From: Pelagophyceae sp. CCMP2097
Lineage: Eukaryota; Sar; Pelagophyceae
Reading direction: 5' to 3'
DNA length: 50,903 bases
Assembly: GCA_026770575.1 (NCBI GenBank)
Contig: MU657180.1
Coordinates: 202,977 to 253,879, forward strand
Shown: one piece after another, positions 42,430-50,903 of the stretch
Layout: each line of letters opens with the position of its first letter
Position numbering within the stretch: the first letter of the stretch is position 1
The notes under the pieces: model-generated
Told to the model about the DNA's origin: nothing
Database searches by the model: none
What the model saw: the letters and a program-made list of their open reading frames with translations, nothing else
Made by a program: the position numbers and the translations under genes

Positions 42430-42620
42430 GCAGTAGTCCGACCCGGAGCCGACTTCGGGAGGTGCGCTTCCGGGCCGTGCCGGACCCGCCGAGGCGCACC
42501 GAAAAGGCGCGCCGAATTGCCGAACACAGGAAAAAATCCTTCCGAATCACGAGCCGGGCGCCGACGTCGAGAGGCGCGCTTCCGGGCCGTGCGAGGCCTG
42601 CCGAAGAGGCGCGCCGAAAA
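42430..42620. repeat. Diverged direct duplication upstream of the ATP-grasp gene
   Basis: About 60 bp at 42451-42510 (GCGCTTCCGGGCCGTGC core, then GCCGAGGCGCACCGAAAA) recurs at 42562-42620 with the same core followed by GCCGAAGAGGCGCGCCGAAAA. It lies within the 5' flank of the gene starting at 42669, so it is likely promoter or 5' UTR. Confidence 0.65.
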
Positions 42621-42668
42621 CAAATCGAACGTCAATTCTTTTGGCGAGTCAAAGTTGCCGTCGGTCCA

Positions 42669-44276
42669 ATGCGGTGCCTCGCCCTGCTGGTCCTCGCCTG
42701 GCGAGCCGTGTCGGGCCTGAAGCCGTCTGCGGTGAAGAGCTTTGCTGACGTTTATGAGGTTGAAGCCAAAATCGAAGCGGCCCCTCTATTAGAGGCGTTT
42801 AATGAAGAGACCGCGTACATCGACGACGACGCCGAATGCGTGGGCATCGTCGTCGTCCTCGACGCGACGTGCTCCTACCTCGGCCAGGAGCTGATCCTGC
42901 AGCTGCAGAAGCGCGGGATCGCGACGGTGTCTCTTTTATCCGAGTACGTCGGCCTCAACATTGCGTCGTCTATGGACACGGAAGTGCCCTCTGAGCTCCT
43001 GGCGCCGCGCTGCGGTTCCGAACAAGATTGGTTCGAGCCGTCGAGGCGCGGCCGCACCGTTTTAGCGTGTTTGAGCGAGTCGGATTGTGGCATCGCGACC
43101 GCGGAGCGGATAGGAGCCGCTTTGGGGGCAAAGTTCGCAAACGCCAACGACGGCGCTATCAGGAGGCACAAGTGGCTCCTGCACGAGGTTTTACGCAGCG
43201 TGGGCCTGCCGGCGTGCCGCCAGCGCCTGTGCGAGACCGAAGACGACGTGGCCACGTTCTTCCAAGAGGAGAGAGCGTTATCCGCTCAAGCGTCGATCAT
43301 CGTCAAGCCCGCGCGCGGCGTCGGCTCCGACGGCGTGCGGCTTTGCGCTGGTGTCGAAGAGGCGAAATTGGCCTTTCGCAAGCTTCATGACACGCACAGA
43401 TACGGCGGCGGCAGCAACGACGCCGTCTTGGCGCAGCAGTTCCTTCAAGGCACCGAGTACGCCGTCGACTCCGTGTCTCGGAACGGCGTGCACAAGATTA
43501 CGGCCATGTGGAGGTACGATAAGAGGCGGTTGGGTGAGGCGCCGTTTGTTTATTACAGTACGGAACTGTGCGACGTCGAGCCCCGCGTCGCGTCCGCTCT
43601 GCGCTCTGCGCTTTCCGCGGTGGGGCATCTTCAGGGCCCGGCGCACTCGGAGCTGATCATGTCTTTGGAGACGGTGACGGTTGTTGAGGTGAACGCCAGG
43701 TTCCACAACGCGAACGTCGGGCCGTTGGTCAAGGAGTGCTGTGGTGGCGTCACGACAATACAAGCCGCCGCCGACGCCGTGCTGCCTTCGGATGAAGCCT
43801 GGGACTCGATCCCCGTCGACGCGACGCTGAGCCGCGCGGGGAAATTAGTTCATCTGGTTTGCGAGGTCCAAGGCACTTTAGATACCGTCGACGCACACAA
43901 GTTTGCCCTTTTACAAGCGCTGCCGACCGTCTCCGGCCTCGAGCTGTACGGGACGCATTCGACGCCCGGCGCGCCGCTGCGGCGGACGGTCGATATTAAA
44001 ACGGACGCAGGGTGGGTCCACCTCGTCGGCGACAAAGCGGCCGTGGAAAACGACTACCAGCAAATCCTCAATATCCAGAGGGGCATGTTCGTCGTCCTCC
44101 CCGAGGCCTCGGGCGTCCTCCCCGAGGCCTCGGGCGCCGTCCCCGAGGCCTCGGGCGCCGTCCCCGAGGCCTCTGACGCCGCCCCCGACGACGGTCCGGC
44201 CCCTGACGCCGCCGATGCACCCGCCGCCCCCGCCGCGGGCGAAGCGGCAGTGAGCCCCGACGTAAGTTTGGCGTAA
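42669..44276 (+). CDS. ATP-grasp domain protein with signal peptide and PEASG repeats
   Basis: Single exon, 535 aa. ATP-grasp enzymes join an acyl-phosphate to an amine or thiol. A signal peptide is clear (MRCLALLVLAWRAVSG). The order is then a Rossmann-like N domain (CVGIVVVLDATCSYLGQEL), the helix RRHKWLLHEVLRSVGLPA, the ATP lid (SIIVKPARGVGSDGVRLC, with the Lys-Pro and Gly-Ser-Asp-Gly loop), FLQGTEYAVDSVS, and the metal-binding end VTVVEVNARFHNANVG. The C-terminal domain (VHLVCEVQGTLD) fits the BL00235/CARNS-like group that ligates amino acids. The tail has four PEASG-type units (VLPEASG, AVPEASG) and a Pro/Ala/Asp-rich end. After the signal peptide the residues LKPSAVKS do not give an obvious plastid Phe junction, so secretion, ER or plastid location is open. 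Confidence 0.85.
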   Translation: MRCLALLVLAWRAVSGLKPSAVKSFADVYEVEAKIEAAPLLEAFNEETAYIDDDAECVGIVVVLDATCSYLGQELILQLQKRGIATVSLLSEYVGLNIASSMDTEVPSELLAPRCGSEQDWFEPSRRGRTVLACLSESDCGIATAERIGAALGAKFANANDGAIRRHKWLLHEVLRSVGLPACRQRLCETEDDVATFFQEERALSAQASIIVKPARGVGSDGVRLCAGVEEAKLAFRKLHDTHRYGGGSNDAVLAQQFLQGTEYAVDSVSRNGVHKITAMWRYDKRRLGEAPFVYYSTELCDVEPRVASALRSALSAVGHLQGPAHSELIMSLETVTVVEVNARFHNANVGPLVKECCGGVTTIQAAADAVLPSDEAWDSIPVDATLSRAGKLVHLVCEVQGTLDTVDAHKFALLQALPTVSGLELYGTHSTPGAPLRRTVDIKTDAGWVHLVGDKAAVENDYQQILNIQRGMFVVLPEASGVLPEASGAVPEASGAVPEASDAAPDDGPAPDAADAPAAPAAGEAAVSPDVSLA

Positions 44277-44493
44277 GTATGGCGTACAAAGTCGTTGCTC
44301 GCCTTGGTGGCCCCACGCGGGGCTTTCCCCCTTGCGGGTCGTTGGTTGCTCCCCTTTGCGGGGGCCTCTGCGTTGTATGGTGTTGTCTTCTTATAAAGGT
44401 ATGAACAAGTGAGGGCGGTCTAGAGACCGGTCCGCAGGGGGCGTGGCGGTGACGGGGTTGTGCAATGGGCATGTCTCAATTCGTGATGGAGTG
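44277..44493. other. Convergent 3' spacer
   Basis: 217 bp between the stops of the ATP-grasp gene (plus) and the acyl ligase-acyltransferase gene (minus). A TATAAAGG word at 44393-44400 is probably incidental. No gene is seen. Confidence 0.5.
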
Positions 44494-47400
44494 CTAGTTT
44501 CTGTAGCCGCCAGCCTGTAAAAGCCGGGCCAAGACTGCGAGTGCCACAACGGCTGCGATGCCCACCTGCGGGTGCAGGAGCTGGATGACCGCGTCGCCTC
44601 GAGCGCGAGAGACGTCGACGGGCGAAGCGACGAGGTACGCGTCTCGCGTGGCGGTGAACTTGCGCCAGGGCACCGGGACCCTCGAGACGAAGACTTGCCA
44701 GAGGAGGATCAAAGGGAGCCAGGCGACGGCGTCGACGGTGGGGAGCACGTCGCCGAGGCCTCTGATGACCGCTTGGGCGAGTGGCACAAAGAAGGGATGG
44801 AACGTGTACGCAAATATACTTTGGGCGCCGAGCTTTGCGTAAAAGCCGTCGACGGTGCGGCACCAGTAGCACCACGAAGAGAGCAACGCGATCATGAACG
44901 TTTCTTTCCAAACTAAGACGGCGACGCGTAGAACCCAAAAGGCCACCGCCTCGCCGCCGCCAATACGCAGCGGCAGCAAGTGCGCAAAGTGCGCCGCGGG
45001 CTTGCAGTTGCCGCCGTTGAAGACGCAGGGGAGGCACATTGTCGCCCAGTCTCGGCGCGTTGTCGCCCAGTCGGACCTTTGGGGTCTCGAAGACTGCTGC
45101 AGCGTGCGGCTCACGAGCACGACGGTGCCGACGTGCACCGCGATGATCATCGCAGTCGCGGCTTTCGCGCATCTCGCGGGGACGCGGCGGGAGCATCCCA
45201 GAGTCGCAGAGTCGCGGCTAAAAAATTCGGACCGGAAGCAGACGTCGGAGGACTTCGCCAAACCCGCGTCGGCCCCGCCGGCGGGCATGGTCGCATGGCA
45301 GGCCAACGTCGCGATGCCGCGCGGCATGAGCCAGGGCCATGCGAAGTAGGCCAACGGCGCGACTACGGAGCTCGGCCAGACGTTGCCGACCTTGGTGCTG
45401 AGATTGTACGCCTCCACTTGCATCTCCCCCACCAAGACGGAGAAGCAGAGGATGCGTGCAAGAAAGCACACCGGCGGCAGCCAGACGAGGGCGGCTCGGC
45501 GGCCGAAAGCGGCCTCTGTGCCCCACCCGAGCGTCTTTGCGAAGATGAGAGAGAGCAAAAAGTGCTTGGTCCGCGTCAGGTTGGGCGCGTTCACCATGCC
45601 CAAAAACCCGCCCTTGTCGCCGCAGCCGCCGAGGCACCGGCGGAAGACGGCTTCAAAGCTGCCGTATGAAAATTTCTTGGCCAGGTCCAAGAAGACCATG
45701 CAAAGAAAGACGCCCGCCAGAGTCTGGACGCGGCTCGCCAGGCTCCGGCGGGGCACGTCGGCTTCGCCGCCGTGCCGGTCCGAGGCTGCGAGTTCGGCCC
45801 GCAGGGCCTTTTGCTCGGAGAGGCCTGCCAACACGTAAAACAGCCCAAGGGCCAGACTCGGCGAGAGCACTCCTCGGACGGCCCACATGGCCGACCTCGG
45901 CGCTGATTCGGGGAAACCGGCGTGCTCGACGAGGATGGCGAACATGCCCACAAAATACAGCGAGCCCTGCAGCCCCGCCGTCGAGGGCCGGCCCCTCTCC
46001 GCCTTGCTCGGCGCGACGTCGTCCAGAGCGTGCACGGCCGCGCGGCCGGCCTTTTTCGTGAAAAAGGCCATGGAGTCCATGCCGTCGTCCGACATGTCCG
46101 CGGCGACGGCCTCTGGCCGCATCGCGGCGTCGCCGGGGCGGAGCTTGCTGCCGGCGCACGAGTAGCTCGAAGAGGCGCGCAGCAGGTCACGCGTCGAGGC
46201 GGGCTCGTTTGGCGCCGGCATCGGGAGCCGGCCCACGTCCATCGAACCGACGTCGAACGAGACGGCCCCGGGCTTGGTCGCGTCGATGGCCCAAACGCCG
46301 AGCCGCTCCCCGAGCTTGATCCTGGCCGGCTTGCCCGTGGGGCCCTTTGGGATGGCCGCCACCTACGATTGGGAGACGATTCAGAGTCAAGAGGCCAATC
46401 TCGTAGAGGGCCAGCCGGAGAGGGAGCTGCGCGTGCCGAAGGATTCGACGCGGCTGTGTTGCAAAGACGACGCACTCGGGCGCCCACTTTTTCGCCAAGC
46501 CGCCGCCGCCGCGTCGGGCGTCTCTGGCGCAAAAGTCCCTCAAGTCCGCCAGCGTCGTATGGCGGCCGGGATGCAGCACGAGGCAGACGCCGACCGTCTC
46601 GCCGAGCTGGACGTGGGGCACGGAGAAGGCGATGCAGTTTTCCACCGCGGGATGGCGCAGGACGGCGTCTTCGACTTGAAAGGGCGATATTTTTTCGCCG
46701 CCTCGATTGATGATCTCCTTGAAGCGCCCAGAGAGGTGCAAGTGGCCCGTCTCGTCGACCCAGCCCTTGTCGCCCGTTCGAAGCCACGCTCGCGGCCCGA
46801 AAGCACCCCCGACGAACGCCTCCTCGTTCGGGTCTTGGCCGCACATCCATTCCCGCACTTCGTACCCAAAAGTGACGCAGCCGCCCTTGACGCAGACCTC
46901 GCCCTCGTTGCCCGGCGGCACGCCCAGCGCGCCGACTAAAGCGGCGTCGCCCAGGAAAGCCGCGTCTGCCACTTTGCCCTCGTGCTCGAAACCTTGAAGG
47001 ATGGCCAAGTGCGGCCCGCCGGGCCTTCCGACGGATCTTAAGGATCGAAGGGCATTGTCGGCTCGCCTGCAGTCGTCTCGCGGGTTTGAGGAGATTGGCA
47101 TCGATTCGGTCATGGCGTACGTGCACAGCACGGCCAGGTTGCAAGACGAAAACAACTGCTCCGCTCGGGTCGACAGAGCAGGAAGCAGCGCCGCCGAGCA
47201 ATTCCTCAAGATGCCGAGGCGCAGCCTCCTTTTAGACGCGGGTTGCAAGGCGTCAGCTCGTAAAGCCGCCGAGCACGCCGACCCGTGCTCCGCCTCCCCT
47301 GCGGCGATGATGCCGTGGTGCATCGTCGGCACGGCGCTGTACCACGTCGCCGCCGGCGCGATGTTCGCCGGAGCGCTTGCAGAATCGCCGCCCAGATCAC

Positions 47401-48303
47401 CGACGCCAAGGAGTCGAGAATAAAATCGCTCCGGGTCCAGGCTGCGGTCGCACGTCACCGACGCCCCGGCTACAAGCGTCGCCAGGACGTTGACGCTGAG
47501 GCCGTGGATGTGGAACAACGGCATGATGTTCACGCAAACGTCATCGGCATGGAGTCGCAAAGTGGCGCGAATACACAACGCGCCGCAGGTTAAATTCCCA
47601 TGGCTCAAAGGCACAATCTTCGGCTTCTTCGTCGTCCCCGAAGTGTGCAGCACCAAAGCGCAGTCGCCCCGGCCCGCTTTAAATGGGGAAACCCCAGAAG
47701 CGCGCCGGAAGACGTCCACGCCCTCGCCGTCGACGACCGTGAACAAACCGCACGCGCCGCCCGCCGGCGTCAGCTTGAGGGTCAAGACCTATCTGGATGT
47801 TCCAGGGCCGACGGCCCGACGCCATTTGAGCGACTCACGGGGATGTGCCGCGCTTCGGCCTCGTCGACGGCGGCGGCGGCGCCGGCTCCCGCGGCGCTTC
47901 TGGACGCGGCCTCTCCCGCGGCGTTTTCGCGCACGATGACGGCGGCGGCGGGGAGGTCATCGAGCTCAAATGCGAACTCTGCGCGCGCGAGCGCGTCGTT
48001 GAGCGGGGCCAGAGTGCAGTGCATCGCCAGTGTTAAAAACGCCACCGCCGCAGAGGGCCCGTTTGGAATGACCAAAGCGACGCGGTCCGTCGGGCTCAAG
48101 GACCGGAAGCCGCCGACGGCTGCTGCAAAGGCGCAGAGCTCGCGGTACCGAAGCGGCCTTCGCCCAGCATCCTCGTCCTCGGCCGCGCCATAAAGAGCCA
48201 CGCGGTCGGAAGACGCGTGCTGCTGGATTACGTCCCACCACGTGGACCACGCTTCGGCGAGCGCGTTGGAGCAGTCCAACTCGCCTGCTGACGGCGACTG
48301 CAT
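44494..48303 (-). CDS. Acyl-adenylate ligase fused to acyltransferase-3-like membrane domain
   Basis: Three exons (48303-47839, 47788-46469, 46362-44494) give about 1,217 aa. The first 580 residues are an ANL-superfamily adenylating enzyme: LVLHTSGTTKKPKIVPLSHG (A3), MPLFHIHGLSVNVL, TYAMTESMP, LRTGDKGWVDETGHL and GRFKEIINRGGEKISPF, then IPKGPTGK with the A10 Lys. The PCS60/oxalyl- or fatty-acyl-CoA-synthetase-like group fits best. From ~residue 700 there are about ten hydrophobic segments, starting LQGSLYFVGMFAILVEHAGF with a His in the first helix, then LFYVLAGL and SIFAYTFHPFFVPLAQAV. This pattern fits membrane acyltransferase-3 proteins. A ~100-aa soluble linker joins them. The donor of intron 2 is chosen between two adjacent GTCs. 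The start is the ATG before QSPSAGELD; upstream codons are open. Confidence 0.82.
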
Positions 48304-48867
48304 CCTGGCCGAAAAAAAGATTTCCGGCCGCCCGGGCCGTGTGGAAAGCTCCCCCGAGACGCCGACGGAGATCGAGCCCGAGGTGAGGGCTCCCTTAAAC
48401 GGAGCCCGCGTCGAGGTGCGCGACGCTACCGAGACGAGACGCGTCGGAGAGCGAGAGCACTTTTCGTGTATTTGCATCTCGTTCCAGCGCCGCAAAGAGA
48501 AGAGAGCGTTTGAGCGAGAAACTTTCTGAGAACGTCCGAGCTGCGACTGGAACGAGGACCTTCCCTCCTCCCCGTCGCTGCCAGGAGGCGAGCTCGCAGG
48601 GCAGAAGCAGGCCTGTCGGGTCGGTGTCGGGGACGCCAGCCGTATTCCCTACAATTGTATTCACTCGGCATTCCTAGTAGGAATTCCTATACTCTGTACC
48701 AAGTCTTGTATACTTGTACAGGATTCCGAGCCGACCGTGACGACTATAGGCCTAGCCCCGATTAGCGTCGCCGCCTCGGTTCCTTCGCACATTGGAGCTG
48801 GCTTAAATACACACACGGGTTTGGGTGAGGGGTGAGGGTTCGAGGGTAAGGTGGCTCTTGTATTGGG
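48304..48867. other. Promoter of the ligase gene and 3' flank of the F-box gene; contains palindrome
   Basis: There is no gene in this interval. A relatively AT-rich stretch (48645-48725) carries a perfect palindrome TAGGAATTCCTA at 48678-48689, flanked by ACAATTGTA and GTATACTTGTAC words. The (GGGTGAG)-type stretch near 48825 is at the F-box 3' end. Confidence 0.45.
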
Positions 48868-49895
48868 TCAGTCGTCTGGGTCGAGTTGGAACCACTCGGG
48901 GAACTCTGGCCTCGCGCGCGGCCGCGCGCCGAAGAGCATGGATTCGTGCTGCCGCATTCGGTGTTGCCACAGCACGTTGCCGTGCGCGCGGTGCTGCCAC
49001 GGCACGTCGACGCGCGCGCGTCCGGAGAGCCCCAGCGCGCTGCGCAGCGGGTGCGCCGCCCACCGCCGCTCGCGCAAGAGGCGCGCGGCCTCGCGCGCGG
49101 CGCGGAACTTGGCCGCGTAGTCGTATTTGGCGTCCTAAAGTCAATCAGTCAGTCAGTGTTGCGTCCTAAATCCGCCAATGCGACGATGTTTCTACGACGC
49201 GGCGGCGCACCTCGTCGGCGGCGGATCCGGGGAAGTCGCGCCGCAGCAGCGCGGCCCACAGCGCCGCGCCCCCGCACAGGGCGTCGAGCGACCTATGACG
49301 CGCGTAGGAGAGCCGCCGTCCTTTGGGGAGGCGCACCGGCAGGTGGCGGCTGCGCGGCACGTCGTCCTGGCGTCGCCGAACTCGAGGAGCTTCAGCTGGA
49401 CTTGCAACGGGAGCCCCGTCAAGCCGACGAGGTCCGCGGCCGCATCGTTGTTTAGGATAAGCAGCGTGTTGGAGACGCGCCGCCGGAGGGCCCAGGGCGT
49501 CGTGCGCGGCGCCAGCTCAAACCGCGCGTTTCGGCCCGCCTCCTACGGTCAATCGAGACGGTTGGAGGGAGGGAGGCACGCGGCAATGCGGGACCCCTGA
49601 GAATGCGATGGCCGCACCGTCCTGGCGAATACGACAATTCGCTCGCAGATTAACGAAAAGACCTGCAGCGGCGCCGTAGGCGCATCGCGCGCGACAGCGA
49701 AGCGAGAAAGAGCCTTCTCACGAAGTGGAGCCGGGCGTTGTCGAGGGTGACGACGAGCGTCCTCTTTAAACGCGCGTCGTCGTAGCACTCGCCCGTCTCG
49801 CGGTCGAGCCAGGTGCACCTCGAATCGCCGCCCGGCTCGTCGAAAAATGCCCCCACGAGGCGCACGAGCTCCTCCGCGCCGCCCGACTCGACCAT
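48868..49895 (-). CDS. F-box-like protein
   Basis: Four exons (49895-49722, 49542-49337, 49292-49211, 49134-48868) encode 242 aa; introns of 179, 44 and 76 bp all keep phase. Residues ~58-130 carry an F-box-like pattern: LTGLPLQVQLKLLEFGDART, a CRAAATCRSLDALCG helix, then AALWAALLRRDFPGSAADE (W and DFP at the usual F-box end). This would bind SKP1 in an SCF ubiquitin ligase. The C-terminal helix (YDYAAKFRAAREAARLLRER) and a His/Arg/Trp-rich tail ending FPEWFQLDPDD have no recognised substrate-binding repeats. The N-terminal ~58 aa (VRLVGAFFDEPGGD...) are unassigned. The start is the ATG before VESGGAEEL. Confidence 0.68.
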
Positions 49896-50206
49896 GGCAT
49901 GGCACGCCACCGCGACAGTTCTCGTTCGTCCCTGCTTCGAACCTGCTCGTGATCAATCGTGACCTGCGAGAATTCCCTGGCTTCAAGCTGAATGAATTTT
50001 CGGATTCAAGAAGCAACGACCTTCGGCCTATTGCCTCGGCCTGCAAATTCCACTGGGAAAGAATTCGGGCGGCCAATTTCGAAACGGTCAGCCCCACCCA
50101 GGGTGGATGGCTTACGCGACGCGTGTCGTGGACGAGCAGGGCGTGGACGAGCAATGACAATGAGTCCACCGGAGCTGAAGTAGATTTCCGTCTGAAAAGG
50201 GGACGC
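49896..50206. other. AT-richer flank with inverted copy of a repeat module
   Basis: This contains the promoter side of the F-box gene. About 50110-50157 is the reverse complement of the GCTCGTCCACGCCCTGCTCG module at about 26207, including the adjacent GACACGCGTCGCGTAAG. No gene is supported. Confidence 0.45.
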
Positions 50207-50690
50207 GGTGGATCTTAAGCAAGCAAACGGGCCTGCAAGCAAGCCGCCAGCCGCTCGAAAGTCCAAACACACAACACCACCACACGACCGTGTTTATATA
50301 CACTTTTCTTACAATTGTAACTGGCTCCTGGCACTGGGACCGGAATTCCCTTTTGCCAGGGCATACGTCAGTGACAGATGGTGCCTTATTTCCATGTCAA
50401 CAACCGCTCCTTGATTGCAGTCTCGGCTGCCTCTTGGATCAAGTGGTTATCTCATCCCAGCAAAACTGACCCATCATTTTTATTACTATCAAATTCGTGC
50501 TAGGAAATTCCTAAGTTGGTTGATCTGACTAGGCCAGGAGAAGGTCCTCCGGGACTGGACATCCTGTGATTTTTATTACATTAGGAAATTCCTACATTAA
50601 TATTACATTGGCTCGCCGCCCTGCCTCTCCCCGGGATATTAAATCAAACCCTCACGCCTCACATTACATTACATTACATTACCAAGGGGG
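50207..50690. mobile_element. Dispersed repeat copy B with (CATTA)n tail
   Basis: It begins near the 20-mer GGTGGATCTTAAGCAAGCAA (50207-50226). 50367-50459 matches copy A (26262-26384). Two 13-bp palindromes TAGGAAATTCCTA lie at 50501-50513 and 50582-50594. The end, AAACCCTCACGCCTCA (to 50660), matches the end of copy A and is followed by about four CATTA units. A simple-repeat tail after a shared 3' end suggests a retrotransposed SINE-like element. Confidence 0.5.
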
Positions 50691-50804
50691 TGGCGAAAAA
50701 ACAGTGGGCCGCAACATGACACTAACTAACCTAGATTTGCGGCTCCCGACCCAGGTTTCTGTGTGGTGTAAAATTTGAATTTTTTACGATGGACCCGTCT
50801 CGGT

Positions 50805-50903
50805 GGTTAGCGCCGTCTGGCGGCCCAGGCGCCGGCCGCCGCCACCTCGACGGTTGGTTCAGCGCCGGCTGGCGGCCCACTGGCAGGCGCCGGCCGCTGC
50901 CAC
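50805..50903. repeat. GC-rich direct duplication at the window edge
   Basis: GGTTAGCGCCGTCTGGCGGC...GCCGCCGCCAC (50805-50845) is repeated with changes as GGTTCAGCGCCGGCTGGCGG...GCCGCTGCCAC (50856-50903). It may continue past the window. Confidence 0.7.

Noticed and set aside
1..50903. CRISPR arrays, rRNA, tRNA genes or bacterial operon structure
   Set aside because: Looked for by eye; none of the repeats has regular unique spacers, no rRNA-like or convincing tRNA sequence was seen, and spliced genes show that the DNA is eukaryotic nuclear.

Overview
This is a nuclear window from a GC-rich, intron-rich protist. It is most likely a photosynthetic stramenopile (ochrophyte; the compactness and GC content would fit a pelagophyte-like alga). 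Three things point there. The GrpE gene at 39.4-40.6 kb starts with a signal peptide followed by an AAF-type (ASAFAP-like) junction, the signature of targeting to a secondary red plastid. Genes are packed on both strands with introns mostly of 41-120 nt. The splice sites are dominated by GTGCGT/GTGAGT donors and (C/T)TAG acceptors. All gene models were built by hand from reading frame, splice-site phase and protein-family similarity; no search was run.

Layout. 0-0.6 kb: a MITE-like element with 16-bp perfect terminal inverted repeats, then a TATA-box promoter. 0.6-6.4 kb: small genes (R3H+NYN-like, an SMP-like lipid-transfer candidate, COX16 and Elongin C head to head, an AT-hook/Tudor-like protein). 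7.4-10.5 kb: a Gln-rich protein with a Cys-rich motif. 10.8-20.4 kb: one very long gene that reads as an Asteroid/XPG-type nuclease, a Trp-repeat linker, a complete DExH helicase and an eIF5-type W2 domain; a 1.6-kb minisatellite intron splits the helicase core. 20.4-22.2 kb: repeat-rich spacer. 22.2-24.7 kb: ER HSP90 (GRP94). 24.9-26.1 kb: an ankyrin gene carrying an apparent frameshift. 26.1-26.6 kb: a dispersed repeat with a second copy near 50 kb. 26.8-30.1 kb: a small charged protein and an SLC35/TPT transporter. 30.6-37.3 kb: a CEP164-like WW N-terminus joined through coiled coils to a kinesin-14 motor. 37.4-41.9 kb: DusA-type tRNA dihydrouridine synthase, plastid GrpE and the mitochondrial phosphate carrier. 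42.7-44.3 kb: a secreted or organellar ATP-grasp protein. 44.5-48.3 kb: an acyl-adenylate ligase fused to a polytopic acyltransferase-3-like membrane domain. 48.9-49.9 kb: an F-box protein. 50-50.9 kb: repeats.

The most interesting content is the set of multidomain fusions, above all the nuclease-helicase-W2 protein. Its architecture (structure-specific nuclease, Trp-rich hook-like linker, DExH helicase, translation-factor-binding domain) suggests an RNA-processing, RNA-surveillance or small-RNA machine, but that role is inference. Most other genes are ordinary housekeeping genes of protein folding, mitochondria, plastid and ubiquitin ligases, with no sign of operon-like functional clustering.
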